A model generated the notes under the pieces. It was not told where the DNA came from. It made no database searches and worked only from the letters and a program-made list of their open reading frames with translations. From positions 1,116,001-1,180,000 of the forward strand of contig JADNRZ010000015.1 in NCBI GenBank assembly GCA_015501605.1: 64,000 bases of DNA, given 5' to 3'. Origin of the DNA: Panaeolus papilionaceus. Lineage: Eukaryota; Basidiomycota; Agaricomycetes; Agaricales. Position 1 is the first letter of the stretch; each line of letters opens with the position of its first letter. Made by a program: the position numbers and the translations under genes. This document shows positions 20,950 to 32,353 of this stretch, one piece after another.

Positions 20950-22040
20950 TAGTAGCACCCGTATATGCGTCTCCTTGCCGTCACACCCTTCCGCTCCTTC
21001 CTCTTATCCGCACCCACCTGTACACTGCTTCAAGTAAACATCCACCATTTCTGTTCGCATGCTCTTCATCCTCTCTCCGCTCCGACTCTCCTACCCCTCC
21101 CACTTCTCCTCTCGGTAACCAGGAGCCAATAAATTAGCGATAACCAGTAATGGTGGTGACGTGGCGCCCGTGCAACCATTTTCTTCCGGAGAAGCTGTTG
21201 TGACATCCATTGAGCGCGCCATTGTCCCTCCCATGGTGGTGTCAGCTACTCGTTGATCAGGTACGCTCTTCTACTATTTTTGTTGATGTGTATTCTGAGT
21301 TTGAATACTTAGCAACGTCTAAATCTCGGGATTTTGTCGATACAGGAACCACCATGGTTGAAAGCGGGGGTCTGTAGGATATGAGAATGGCGGACGGAAA
21401 AGCTAAGGGTCTCATTGTGCAAATTGGTATGAAGGACGCCTCAATTCTGCGGCATCTCCAGTCTGACGCATGTATTTCTGGTTAGCAACGTCCCAATCCC
21501 CTGTGTCTGGGGCACTGTAAATTTGAATATACTTTTGCAACGCCCCGATGGTGCATTCACTTTGGACATAGGCCACTGTTCTTAGGGTACGGACTTCAAA
21601 TCTCGACTCACACATATACCGATTGCTCATGCTATCCCAAACAGAAATTGACAACAGCGCAATGTCCTGCTGACCTTGGGTTATGGGTTAGAACACGAGA
21701 TTACCGTTGTGCCCGTCGTTGAGTCTGAGGCCTTTGGACGCACCTCTCGTGAAGGACATTGCAACCTATCTGGCGCCTACTCAAGAACGCCTCCTCTTCA
21801 TACCTGCCTAGCACCCTCTTCTGCGACATCTCACCTGATTTTTTTTATGACCGTGGATGAAGAATAGTAGGCCGACTGCATCAATCGCTGACGTGGCCTG
21901 GGTCCATTGTACCACTGAGTTACTTCCTGATGTGACGATAAGGAGAATAAATGGCCAGTACGTGGATGGAGGACGCCATCATTCGGTATGTCAAATGTAA
22001 TTTCTTCATGTATCTCAGCACTCATGCTCTTTATATCCAG
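20950..22040 (+). pseudogene. Unrecognised cassette, copy 3'
   Basis: Copy of 6610-7690 with more differences than the upstream blocks, including a one-base loss near 21124 that closes the first exon frame. The exon with 'LEHEITVVPVVESEAFGRT' is open from 21676 to 21867. Confidence 0.5.
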
Positions 22041-22955
22041 CTCTCCTTCATCGTTGTCCTAGGTGTACCTCCCTCCCTCTATTACCAAAAATTCTCAGCA
22101 TGAATCTCCCCCCGTCACACCCTTCTACTTCGTCCTCTCCTCTCCCTCTATCACCCTCATTCATACTCCTATAGGACGCCTTACTCCTTAACCTGGTCCT
22201 ACTCTCCATCAAACACAAACACGCCACCGCTTATTTCTCCATGCAGCAACACTCTTCCACACATTATCGCTCACCTTCAACGCCGGACTTTGGGGAGGAG
22301 TAAGTCGGAAATGGAGCGGAGAATATGCACCTGTGGAATGCATGCGGGGACAGTGTGAGCCAAACGTTGGTTGCTAGGTGCCCAAGTGTATGTTGTTTTA
22401 TTCTTTCGCGATCCTTGTTTGTATTTTTGTATCTAATCCTCTTTCTTTTTTTCTGGTATATCTGCAGACACCTCTCTCATTTCGTCTTCCTCACCCTCAA
22501 CTTCTTTGTCGCTTACTTCCGCCTCCCGCCCTCGCCATCCCGCTCGCGATACTCATGCAGCGCCTCCACCTTGAACCCCGACCCCAACTCTGCCTGGCTT
22601 TGCATCCTCTCATTAAAGAATTCGACAAATCGCTTCATGAGATCTAGGCCAAAGAGGATCCGAGAGCTGTGGTTAAGCGACTTATGGGTCCGCTCCTCAT
22701 TCTGCGGGCGCTCCTCAAATTGCCTTCATCATCTATACCACTGCCACCTGCACAACAACGACCATGCATGAGAAACCTTGCAAGGTCGCTTGCTAGTAGA
22801 TATGTAAGTGGTATGGGGAAGCGTCGGCATTGGAAGGTTGCAGGGAGGATGTGGTGGGTCTCGTCGGGCGCGATGGAGGACTGTTGAAAAAGGAAAAAAC
22901 GGGAAGAGGTAGTCACCGTCCTCGGAAAAGCATTCGAAGTATCCGGATAGAAGGT
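22041..22955 (+). pseudogene. DNAJC3-like TPR remnant 8 (copy of remnant 4)
   Basis: As remnant 4, but about 40 bp including an A run are missing near 22262 and other indels are present. Keeps 'MQRLHLEPRPQLCLALHPL' near 22555 and fragments of 'EDVVGLVGRDGGLLK' near 22850. Lies directly upstream of GTPase 2. Pseudogene. Confidence 0.7.
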
Positions 22956-23347
22956 ATAGCGAAAGATGAGGAGGAGGGGGATTGGGGTGGGGACGGAACG
23001 GGGATATATTGTGTTCGTTTGTGTATGTGTTGGTGTGATGGTGTGTAGGATTGAGCGACAGGGAACGATACCGAGTGCTCTTAGATGTACATTATTTGTT
23101 AAATTGAATCTTAATCGTGATGTTTGGCTATTGAAATTATTTTCTGGATCGTGTTCGAAATGAGCGAGCCGCGATTGGAAACTGAAACACTGTGGAGACT
23201 CACTATAACGAGGTGCAGAAATATTGGTATTTAGTATCAAATTTTGCATTCTGTTCTTGCTTTTACATTTCTTGTTTAATATTTCTTTGATTAAATAGCT
23301 GTTATGGCGAGGCGTTAAGGCACTGGATTTGTGGTGGGTATACTTGC

Positions 23348-23355
23348 TATTTATA
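23348..23355 (+). promoter_or_regulatory. TATA box of GTPase 2
   Basis: TATTTATA 106 bp before the ATG at 23454, in the same context as GTPase 1. Confidence 0.65.
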
Positions 23356-23453
23356 CGGGCCCTTAGTAAGAACTGTGCCACGCGGACGCCGCCTGGAAGA
23401 TATCTACTCCCTATCTCTTACCATCATCTCTCGTTGTATTCACTGGATTCACA

Positions 23454-24930
23454 ATGTCGACCAACACTCAAGAGTATGAATATCTCCAAGTTAATGGCCC
23501 ATTAAGTATCATACCTATAACTCCTGAACACATGAAAGGGAAAATTGTAGACCTTTACATGTGTGTACATTTCAACAAATTTATTCTGCCTTGATATCAT
23601 TGCTTAGACAGCTGCTCCTCTAGTCTAATGGGTCCCACTGGTTCGGGGAAAAGCTCTGTAAGGCTCAATTTTTGTGTTATGTTTCAACTCGACATTTAGA
23701 AGTGGTCCTGACTCCTTGTTGCAGTTCATTGAGTCCTTGGCACCAGATCAGCACCTGGATATATCCAAGGATTCACTTGAAAGTGTGACACAAGAAGTCA
23801 ACTGCTATCAAGTGATCAATCTCAGTTTCAAGTATGCTGACAGATTGTTTGTTCTGATGGATACCCCTGGGTTTCTTGACCCAAGGCTGTCAGAGGGCCG
23901 GATAATGAGAATGGTCACAGAAAGTCTCAATGCATTTCGGTGTGTGATCATTTGATAACAGAGCAGATGTGGTGAACCTGTATTGAATGTTGTTTTCTGC
24001 CAGCCAATTTTCTAGTTACACTGCTGTGTACATCTTCTATTTTCAACCTATCACTGATGTCCGAATTGGTGGCTCGAAACGGGATGCAGTCAAGATGCTG
24101 CGAGAATATGTCAACCAATACAATGCTGGCAATATCTCTGTAATAACAACAATGTGGAATCAACTATCAACCCCCAAGCAGCTTGAAGATGCCTCCTGCC
24201 GCTTCAACACCTTGGAAGAAGAGATATATGCAGTCAGTAGCTTATATTTTGTTGTGTCAATGATGTCATTTACCAGTTCAAATTTTATTAGGGATCTCGT
24301 AGCCTTGACATCCAAATCACCAAGTTTGACACCTCTCAAGCTTCTGCTTTGACATTGCTAGATAGATCATACTTTGGATGGCAGGAGAACCCAAACAATG
24401 CCAACAAAGTCATGGACCCACACTATCAATCCCACCTCTGCAACAACCTGCTTGGACGAATTACCAACACCCTCCAGAAACTGCAACTTCTTGCAGAGGA
24501 CAAACAGCATGCCACCCATTCTGGAAGTGAAGATCATCATCTTCTGGAGATTGTGCTCAGGGATGAGAAGGTGGCATTATCATCACTTCAGTCCTTTTTG
24601 GATGATCTTGCCAGTGACTACATTGGTCCATCAGGGATGACAGCCCTGCAATTCATCCTGGATAGTTGCTATGAACAGGACCCAGGCACATGCTCATCTA
24701 ATTGGCCACTCTCTCAAGCTCCTCACCAAACCATGGTCACTTTAGATATCCCTTCTGATCATGGTCCTGCACCAGCATCACCTCCACAAGTCCCAGGCTT
24801 GGAACAACTCAGCATCACACCTGCACCCATCCCATCAACCCCCCAATTTCAACCACCATCACCTGACACATCGTGTTTCACTCCAATTGCTGCTGTCATT
24901 AAGAGGCGATTCAATCAAATCCGAGGGTAG
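23454..24930 (+). CDS. P-loop GTPase 2 (fungal AIG1/G-domain type), five exons, 403 aa
   Basis: Spliced CDS join(23454..23560,23624..23657,23725..23939,24016..24232,24292..24930). Same architecture and same exon lengths as GTPase 1: N-terminal 'QVNGPLSIIPITPEHMKG', G1 GPTGSGKSS, G3 DTPGF, G4-type TTMWN, helical region, Pro-rich linker, and basic tail 'TPIAAVIKRRFNQIRG'. It lies in the tandem copy of the unit but differs from GTPase 1 at many codons, above all around residues 216-229 and in exon 1. Intron 3 (23940-24015) removes the TGA that would otherwise split the gene. No disabling change seen. Confidence 0.88.
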
Positions 24931-25935
24931 ATATCAGGGGATTTGGTCACACTGGTGTCTGAGTTGCAACATCATTGAGGAACCCATTAATCAGTATCTC
25001 ATCTACTTTTCATTTTGTCATTTTGTTTCAATTCACATTATTGTAGTGTTCACACCTTGTCTCGTGGTTGGTTTTTCAGTAATTTGTACTATTCTTGTAG
25101 CTTGCCCTTTTCATTACTTAGCTTCAAATATTCTGAGTGTTTCTCCAGTCTTGTTTATCACCCAATTCTCATTATGTACTTCATTGTTATCTTCCCTGTA
25201 TTGTGTTCGTTTTCTTTTGTTTTAGCCATAAGTTGTACTTAGTCTACAACTTCATTTCTTGCCCTAGCCCTATTATTTTGCGTCCTTTCATAGTCGTCCA
25301 ATCAGCATGATTCCTTCCTGTGTGGCTTCATCTGTCTTGCAGCATTCGATCTTTGTCCTTCCTCCCATTCCCTCTACTGACAAACTGACGTTGTGCATGT
25401 CAAGTCGCACATCTGTTTCATTTAACACTCGATTCACCATTGTCATTCACCACATTGCTGGCTCTCACATTCAATTCATATCTCTGCACTGCCCAGATAG
25501 CATCACTTTTATTGTCCCTCATACCTTTAGTGTCGCTTTCTGTTAGATATGCCTTCTGTTGTCACTCCCCCATCTCCAGCGCCAATGATCGCTCTCCGCA
25601 TCAATTATTCATCTACTGCAAACACTATTTCTCGTGCTTCATCGTCGCACACTCCTGAGTTCTGTTCTATGTTGCCCAGACCAGTTCAACAATCAAGCAC
25701 ACCAGACTAGACTTTATCATATTACTCTTAATTCACCTCGCATGCACATTACAACAGATTCGACAGATTTCGAATGCTCAGAAGTCCAACTCTCACAACC
25801 CTCACAGTTCATCTCCAATCCCCTCAGCCTCCTACCCATCTTCCCACTCCACCTGCTTTATCTCTTCCTCAGCACCACCAAATGCCCTCAACACGCCCTC
25901 ATCACACCACCTCTTCACCTTTGCAATCATCTCAA
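24931..25935. other. 3' flank of GTPase 2
   Basis: Counterpart of 10629-11640, T-rich, no recognised gene. Confidence 0.5.
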
Positions 25936-27575
25936 ACACCACCTCCCTGCCATCCTTGATCCACTGATGCTTAACGAAGGGCATCGTTACCTTTTGTACG
26001 TACATTGTCAACAATCTGATACATTTCTTCGTCTGCGCGCCCAGAGCTGAGGTGTGTAGGGGGCGGGGAGCGGTGGGGATGTAGAGGGCCAGGGATTTGA
26101 AGAGGGGGCTGGATAATTCAGATGGGTTCGAGTTAGGGACATACGAACTCCCCCAATACAGGACTAATGGGATAAAATCCCACAGCGGTGCATATGAACC
26201 ATGCGCTCATCTGTCCGCAGTCTTTGTTCTATAGCTACAGTATCACAACACCACCGACTCGGAATCTAAAATAATCAAAACACACAGGGGAAAATATGCA
26301 TGCCATTCAACCCCTCCGGCCTATCCCCATACTCACTCCTCGCGATCACTCTATCACTTTCCTGAGTCGTCCACGCTGCCCCTGCCATAGCGTACAGATC
26401 CGGAATGTGATGAGAGGGTTCACTGGTGTGGTCGTTGTACCCTCCTATCAGACGCGTCACGGTAGTGGGGCATAAAATCGTAATGGGGGGTGAAATCGTG
26501 ATGAGGTTTAAACCGTCACTTTTAGTAGAAATAGCAGAAAACAGAACGCAACTCACCATCGAAATGCTTATCCAAAGACCTCACAGACAGCTCCCTCCCA
26601 CCTCTGCTAGCAACACTTCCCCCAACATCATATATAATGACAAAGCTATACGCTCACATAGAGTCACGCTCGGTCCACCTACCATCCTCCCTCCACACCT
26701 CCACAAACCCCGTTTCTTGGTTGAATAATATTAATGTGTATGGCGACATGAGCGCACGCTCGAGGAGCAAATTCATTATTCCGTCGTACTTGTTAAGTTC
26801 ACGCGCGAGGATATAGCTGCGTAATCGTCGTCTGTGGGTGGGTGGTAAGTCCTTTTTTTTAGAGAAGAAGTAGGGGAGTAGGAGGAGGGGGTTGAAGTTT
26901 TGAGAGAGACTTGGACTCACAAGCGTAATGCAACGTGCCTCGACCCGCTATCCGAATGCACATCATCAGCGACCCAACCATGGCTGTCATACACCGAACT
27001 AAGCACCGCTTGGACTTCGTAGTCCAATTCTATATTATCATTTTATTTGATTAATACCGTTTCATCAATTTGAGCCCGAAAAATAAAGAAAAATAAAATA
27101 AAATAGGCGCCTCTTCGCTATCCTCAGACCTCACATCCCAAACCCTCTCAGGCGGCACAGTCGCATCCTTCCACACCGGCTACCACGCGAGATCCAAATC
27201 TACTTGTAGTCCATCATAGCCCTTCTCCACATTTCTGTCATCGAAGCTTCAGATGTCCTTGAGTTCAAAACCACCTCCGAGATGAGTGAGTCTGCACGAG
27301 TCCGAACCATGATACTGGTCTCGGCGGTGTTTTTCCACATGGGGAGCCAGCTGCTCTACAAGAAACGCATATATGCGCAGGCGGGATATTCGACGTCGAT
27401 GGATTGGGTATGAGATGAATTGGGAGAGTATGAGATGGATCGGGAATGTGAGCGTGCATGTAGGCGTCGAAAGAGAGGAAAGGAAGGCCGCACCTGTTGG
27501 TAATCCTGTAACATGCTCGTTACCATTCCTGGTACCTTCTCTGTGCGAATAAGATTTGCCCGGCCCATTCAGCGC
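25936..27575 (-). pseudogene. GH92 exo-alpha-mannosidase remnant 4 (copy of remnant 2)
   Basis: Minus strand: a 'VTSMLQDYQQ' block near 27515, 'DDVHSE'-type block near 26980, 'YILARELNKYDGIMNLLLER' near 26780, 'LFNQETGFVE' near 26715, 'GGYNDHTSEPSHHIPDLYAM' near 26430, a DCGQMSAWF exon near 26215 and the C-terminal 'FVKHQWIKDGREVVFEM' near 25985. Clearly GH92, but frames are discontinuous and the N-terminal half is absent. Confidence 0.83.
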
Positions 27576-27579
27576 AATA

Positions 27580-28060
27580 CGTGTCGTTTATATGTACAAT
27601 ATCGCATCGTGTAATGTTAATAGCTATGCTAGACGACATTTAAGAGGTGGAAGAAGAAGGATTGAAGGAACACCACGCACCCAAGTCGAATACCCGTATA
27701 CGACTCCCCTTCATGCACGGTATTATCATACCCAGAATATTAGCTCCCATGTCCGTGTTGTTCATTGGGGTGCTGATCCAACCTCGTCGTTCACTCGAGT
27801 AGCCAAACTTCGAAATCCGTTAGGTCTACAATTCAACAGGATTATTGGTTATGTTGAATATGAAAGGAAGGAGAGGGACGAGTTGAATGTGCTCCCTGCA
27901 GTTCCTTTGACGTCATTCGATGATCAGCGCGAGAGACGGACAGAGAACCATCAGCGTATGTCAACTTGCAGAATAGGACAAATCCTCTAATCTAATCTCA
28001 GACCAACAGTAATTTCCTTATTGGTGTTGGACCGTCCAATCACAGCCAATCATTCCTTCA
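27580..28060. other. Spacer beyond GH92 remnant 4
   Basis: No gene seen; conserved spacer. It includes the uninterrupted sequence 'gaaccatcagcgtatg' (27947 on), which is the empty-site counterpart of the transposon insertion at 57663. Confidence 0.5.
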
Positions 28061-28700
28061 ACCAATGACTCACCTCTCCTGTTCGTGCACTCGAGTACTC
28101 GTCTTCTCCATACGTTCTTCCTCCTCTATTTCTTCACCTTATTTGTGGGACCCACCTCTGCTCGTGTAAAATGGTCCGTGTTGAGTTTGCAACTCGTACT
28201 CATTGGACCAGTCTCAGGTATGATTTTTTACTCTGCTTGTTAAATTAACGTGTATTCTTATTTCTGCATACTTAGAAACATCTGAATCGCTGAATGTACC
28301 AACACAGTTGAAGTGATGCCTTCAGTGATACGAGAATAGCAGATGGAAATTCCGAGTCTCCCATTGCACAGGTCGGTATTTATCACTCCTCTCAATCATA
28401 AGACGTCTCCAGGCTGACGCACATATTCAAATTTAGCAACACTCTCCATTCACGTGTGGCCAATTGACCATAAAACTGATCATCCAAATGACCGTTGATG
28501 CAATGCAACCATCCTCTTGATGCTTTCATTCACTTTGGATAGGGGGCCCATCGTTCTTTAAGTAGGTACTTCATATCTCGCCTCACACATGCGCCAATTT
28601 TTATCCTACAGTCATAGCACAGGACATGACAACGTCGCATTGTCCAGATGGTATTGGGATATACGTTACAACACGAAACAGGACTGTTATGCCTGTTCAC
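28061..28700 (+). pseudogene. Unrecognised cassette, copy 4'
   Basis: Counterpart of copy 4: first exon ending 'GPVSG' with donor gtatgatt near 28217, then further exons. About 60 bp of the first exon (around 28143) are missing relative to copy 4. Similarity to repeat copy 1 fades by about 28540. Confidence 0.45.
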
Positions 28701-28925
28701 ACACGTCCGTTGTCATGCCCTCTCTGTAGCCTTCTCCTCCTCCGTACGCCCGTCGATCATAACTGTCAATACCTACTTATCCAATTCCTGTAAGTAGTGT
28801 AGTCTTTCTGTGAATCAAGACGACGTAAGAGCTTGCAGCATTGCTCAAGCCCCCTTTTTGCTTCGTCTTTTCCAATTCGCCCCTTGTGGAGATCTAAAAT
28901 TGGGGTTTGACTTGAACCAGTATTA
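28701..28925. other. Unmatched ~225-bp insertion
   Basis: Sequence not present at the same place in the other units, between the cassette exon and the TPR upstream region. It contains a 65-codon open stretch on the minus strand (28766-28960) with a charged 'DLHKGRIGKDEAKRGLEQCC' segment, which I do not recognise. No inverted repeats or target duplication seen. Confidence 0.4.
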
Positions 28926-28999
28926 TGTACATTGGCTGGTTGAACTTTCAATTGGCCCAACTACGGCAGCACACATGTAACACCTCTAGAGCGCCATTT

Positions 29000-30190
29000 C
29001 ATGCTCATTGCCTTCTCATTCCTTACCCAAACTCAACCACCCCTCCATTCCTCTCCCACCCATACGTCTCCTCCTACACACATCTCTTCTTTGTCTTCTC
29101 CCCAACCCTGCTCTCCCCTCCTCTCGTCAGCAAGGCTACAAAGGTGTATTCGGAGGCGACTGGTGGGTACCCTTTTCTTCTTTTTTCTCTCGTGATCTTT
29201 CCTTTGTCTTCGATATACTGTTATCTATTCATTTTCCTCCCCTCATACTTAAAATGACGAAATACACATCAAAACTAACCCTTCTTGTCCCAACAGACCA
29301 ATCCTCTATCTATCTCCGTTATCATATAAATGCCACAGCCTACTTCTTCATGCAATGGCACACCTTCATACTCAAGGACTTCCAAAGGGTCCTCACACTC
29401 ACTGCTAATATCTTCTGTGACACGCATCTCACGCAAGCTCGCATCCACACCCGAGAAGGTGCTCATGCTCTCGCCTGTGCCTCACTCGCGCTCTACTAGT
29501 AGGTCAAGGCGAAGGGCAAGTCCAAGGAAGCGGAAGAGCTAGACGGCGATTTAACAGAGTTCAAGTTGGAGAGGGTGAGGGGTAAGATGGCGAAGGAGGG
29601 GATGCGGGGTTGTGCAGAGTGTGAGTCAGACGTTAGAGGTATTGAGGAGTAATCATGTTGAGGTTAGGAAGCGGAGAGCTGAGGGTGCGCTTGGTGCAGG
29701 GGACGTGGAAGGGTGCTGTCGGTGATTTGACGTGAGTTGATCGTTGTCCGATTTACCCCTGCCTGATACCGACATCTGATACCCCTCACAGTCGTCTCTC
29801 CCGTCTCCTTCCCCCTATCCACCCACCTCCTCAATCTCATCTTCCATCTCATCCACTTTTACCTCCCTCCCTCGCCCACCCCAATGGCCACACTCAAACA
29901 AAGCCTGCACTTTGACCCCGATTCCAAGCCGTGTCTCAGCCTGCACTGTCTCGGCAAAGTTCCCAAAAAATTGTTCTTCGCTCTTGATGAGCTCCCAGGC
30001 AAACATGACTGGCGCACGGTGGTGAAACTGCTGATGGGTTCAGGCAAGAAGGCTGACTTGCAGAAACAATGGGACGAAACGGCAGCCTCTAACGTCGGCG
30101 AGAGGATGGAAGGAGAAGTTCTCTCGCTTGTCCCTGAGGCACTACTAAAATCCCTGTTATCATCCTCAGCGACTCCAACACCACCCTAAC
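29000..30190 (+). pseudogene. DNAJC3-like TPR remnant 9 (older, divergent copy)
   Basis: Exon 1 is reduced to its 3' end, equivalent to 'AAKVHSEAIG', with donor gtgggt near 29164. Exon 2 after caacag (29296) reads 'DQSSIYLRYHINATAYFFMQ', then 'LTQARIHTREGAHALACASL', which keeps codons lost in the other copies and is closest to the expected family sequence. Two stops (TAG TAG near 29498) and later frameshifts follow. Exon 3 from about 29792 carries 'ATLKQSLHFDPDSKPCLSLH' (29884 on) and 'KKLFFALDELPG'. Pseudogene. Confidence 0.78.
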
Positions 30191-30199
30191 GCCCATATA

Positions 30200-31315
30200 T
30201 GCATCTCCTCGCCGTCACACCCTTCTACTGCTTCCTCTTCTCCGCTCCACTACGGCCCTCCCCCGTACCCTTCCAGTAAACATTCACCATTACTGTTCGC
30301 ATACTCTTTTCATCCAGACTCTCCTACCCCTCCTACTTCTCCTCTTGGTGACCGGGACGCCGATAAATTAACGATAACCAATAATGGTGGTGACGTGGCA
30401 CCTATGCAACCATTTTCTTCTGGAGAATCTGTCGTGACACCAATTGAGCATGCCATTGCCCCTCCCATGGTGGTGCTGGTACTCATTGAACCTGGTACGC
30501 TCTCCTACTATTTTTATTAATCCGCATTCTGAATTTGAACACTAGCAACATCTAAATTTCGGGATGTTATCAATACAGGAAACAAGGTGGAAAGCGGCAG
30601 TCTGCGGGATATGAGAATAGTGAATGGAAAAGCTGAGGGTTCCATTGTGCAAATTGGTATGGAGTAGTTCTCAATCTACGGCATCTCCAGTCTTACGCAC
30701 ATATTTCTGGTTAGCAACATTCCAATCCCCTGTGTCTGGGGCACAGTAAAATTTGAATATACTTTTGCAATGCCCCCATGATGCATTCACTTTGGACAGA
30801 GGCCACTGTTCTTAATGTACGTGCTTTAAATCTTGACTCACACCTACCTATTGCTCATACTATTTTACACGGAACTTGACAACGGTGCATCGTCCTGCTG
30901 ACCTCGGGATATACGTTAGGATCCACACAGGTCTGTTGTGCCCATCGTTAAGCGCAAGACCTTTGGACATGCATCGTTCTCTGGTGGAAGACATTTGACA
31001 CCTGCCCAATAAAGCTTCTCTTCATAGCTCCCCAGCACCCACTTCTGCGACGTCTTGCCTGATTTTTCATGGCTGTGGATGAAGAGTAGTCTAACTGCAT
31101 AATACGCTGCAGTTGTAGCTGTTCGTTGTAAATTTTTGGGTCAAGCGATGGTTCTGCTTCCCCGGTGCGCTCGTGCTCATGGATGACGTGCTCTGGGTCC
31201 TCCATCGCACCACTGGGTTCCCTTCTGCTACGATGAAAAGGAGAGTAAATGGCCCAGAACAGATGGAGGGGATCGTCATCTTTACTCTACCGTCATCGAA
31301 CTTGTACACCTGACA
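30200..31315 (+). pseudogene. Unrecognised cassette, copy 5
   Basis: Complete but decayed set of cassette blocks: first exon with 'GDVAPMQPFSSGESVVTPIE' in one frame, donor gtacgctc near 30495, second exon with 'MRIVNGKAEG', third and fourth exons, and a last block with 'WVLHRTTG' in one frame near 31200. Confidence 0.48.
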
Positions 31316-31319
31316 ATTG

Positions 31320-31942
31320 GCCATGTTTCATCTCACCTGACCTTTCGCTCACCGACTTCAAACTTGCCACCACCACTCTTTCTCCCTGCACCGACACTCC
31401 ACACTCGAGAATTTCGAAAAATCCCTGTCGCTCATCTTCAACACCGGACTTCGGGGAACAGTCAGACAGAGAAGCGGAGAAACACGCGGTTGTGTAGAGA
31501 TTGCAAGTTAGACGTTGAGGGTGGAGGGCCAAGTGTGCCCTTGGTGCGGGGGATGTGGAGAGTGCTGTTGGTGATTAACGTGAGTATCGTTTTTGTTTTT
31601 GTTTTTATTTCTATTATATCTTCGTTCCTTCATTCCATTATTCCTTGCTTGTTTCCGTGCCCCCATTATTTTTCGCTTCATCTTTCTCTTTTGGAATCAA
31701 ACCCAGCTAACAACCTACTTGTCTTTTCACAGTCGTTTCTCCCTCCTCCCATCCACCCACGTCCTCACCCACAATTTCCGTCTCGCCTACTTCTACCTGC
31801 CTCCTTCGCCGACCTGACTCGCAACACTTAACAGTGCTTCCACTTCAACTCTGACTTCAGGTCCTCGATTAACCCTTAGGCAAAGAAGACTGGCGAGAAT
31901 GGTCAAGTTGTTGACGGGCCCGAAGAAGGCGGATTTATAAAA
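31320..31942 (+). pseudogene. DNAJC3-like TPR remnant 10 (class as remnant 2)
   Basis: Divergent TPR class with a gtgagt donor near 31580 and cacag acceptor near 31733, the 'FRLAYFYLPPSPT' helix and 'MVKLLTGPKKADL' fragment. Unlike remnants 2 and 6, the sequence continues past 'ggatttataa' into about 400 bp of upstream region and an intact GTPase. This shows the undeleted arrangement. Confidence 0.7.
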
Positions 31943-32249
31943 TCCTTGGGAGGAGAAGGGGACGCGTTACCGCTCGTTCCTGAGGCATGGGGCTCTACTC
32001 AAGTCGCCTTTCTCATCATCTACCACCCGCAAGTAGTACCTGAGTACTATTGGGAGCTTTCGACAGGTTGGCATTGATAACAGCAAATTTTCAGATATTA
32101 TGATAGTATTAAGTGCTTAGTGCTTAGCGTTGAATCTTGAATTTGGTTTGTTGTTTACGCACCTTGTGCAATATATCATTGGTTAAATATTGTTTGTGAT
32201 GTCGTCCCACCAGGCATCAATGTACTGACTTGGCGGTGGGTGCACTTGC

Positions 32250-32257
32250 TATTTATA
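32250..32257 (+). promoter_or_regulatory. TATA box of GTPase 3
   Basis: TATTTATA 104 bp before the ATG at 32354, in the conserved 'cacttgctatttata' context. Confidence 0.62.
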
Positions 32258-32353
32258 TGAACGCTTGGTAAGAACCGTACCATGACTCCGCCTGACAGAT
32301 ATCCGCTCAGTATCTCTTAACATCGAACCGCGACCATCATCTCTGGAGTCATG

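Larger units (their letters stand above)
14343..28540. repeat. Tandem 14.3-kb segmental repeat, copy 2
   Basis: Head-to-tail copy of 1-14342 with the same order: TPR, cassette, TPR 3' part, GH92 (-), cassette, TPR, cassette, TPR 3' part, GTPase, GH92 (-), cassette. Close similarity fades near 28.54 kb, where the following unit is clearly more divergent. A tandem array explains this; a collapsed-haplotype or assembly duplication cannot be excluded from sequence alone. Confidence 0.93.

Noticed and set aside
28770..28870. Possible tRNA or small RNA in the unmatched piece.
   Set aside because: No cloverleaf arms or A/B box pattern could be made out by eye.
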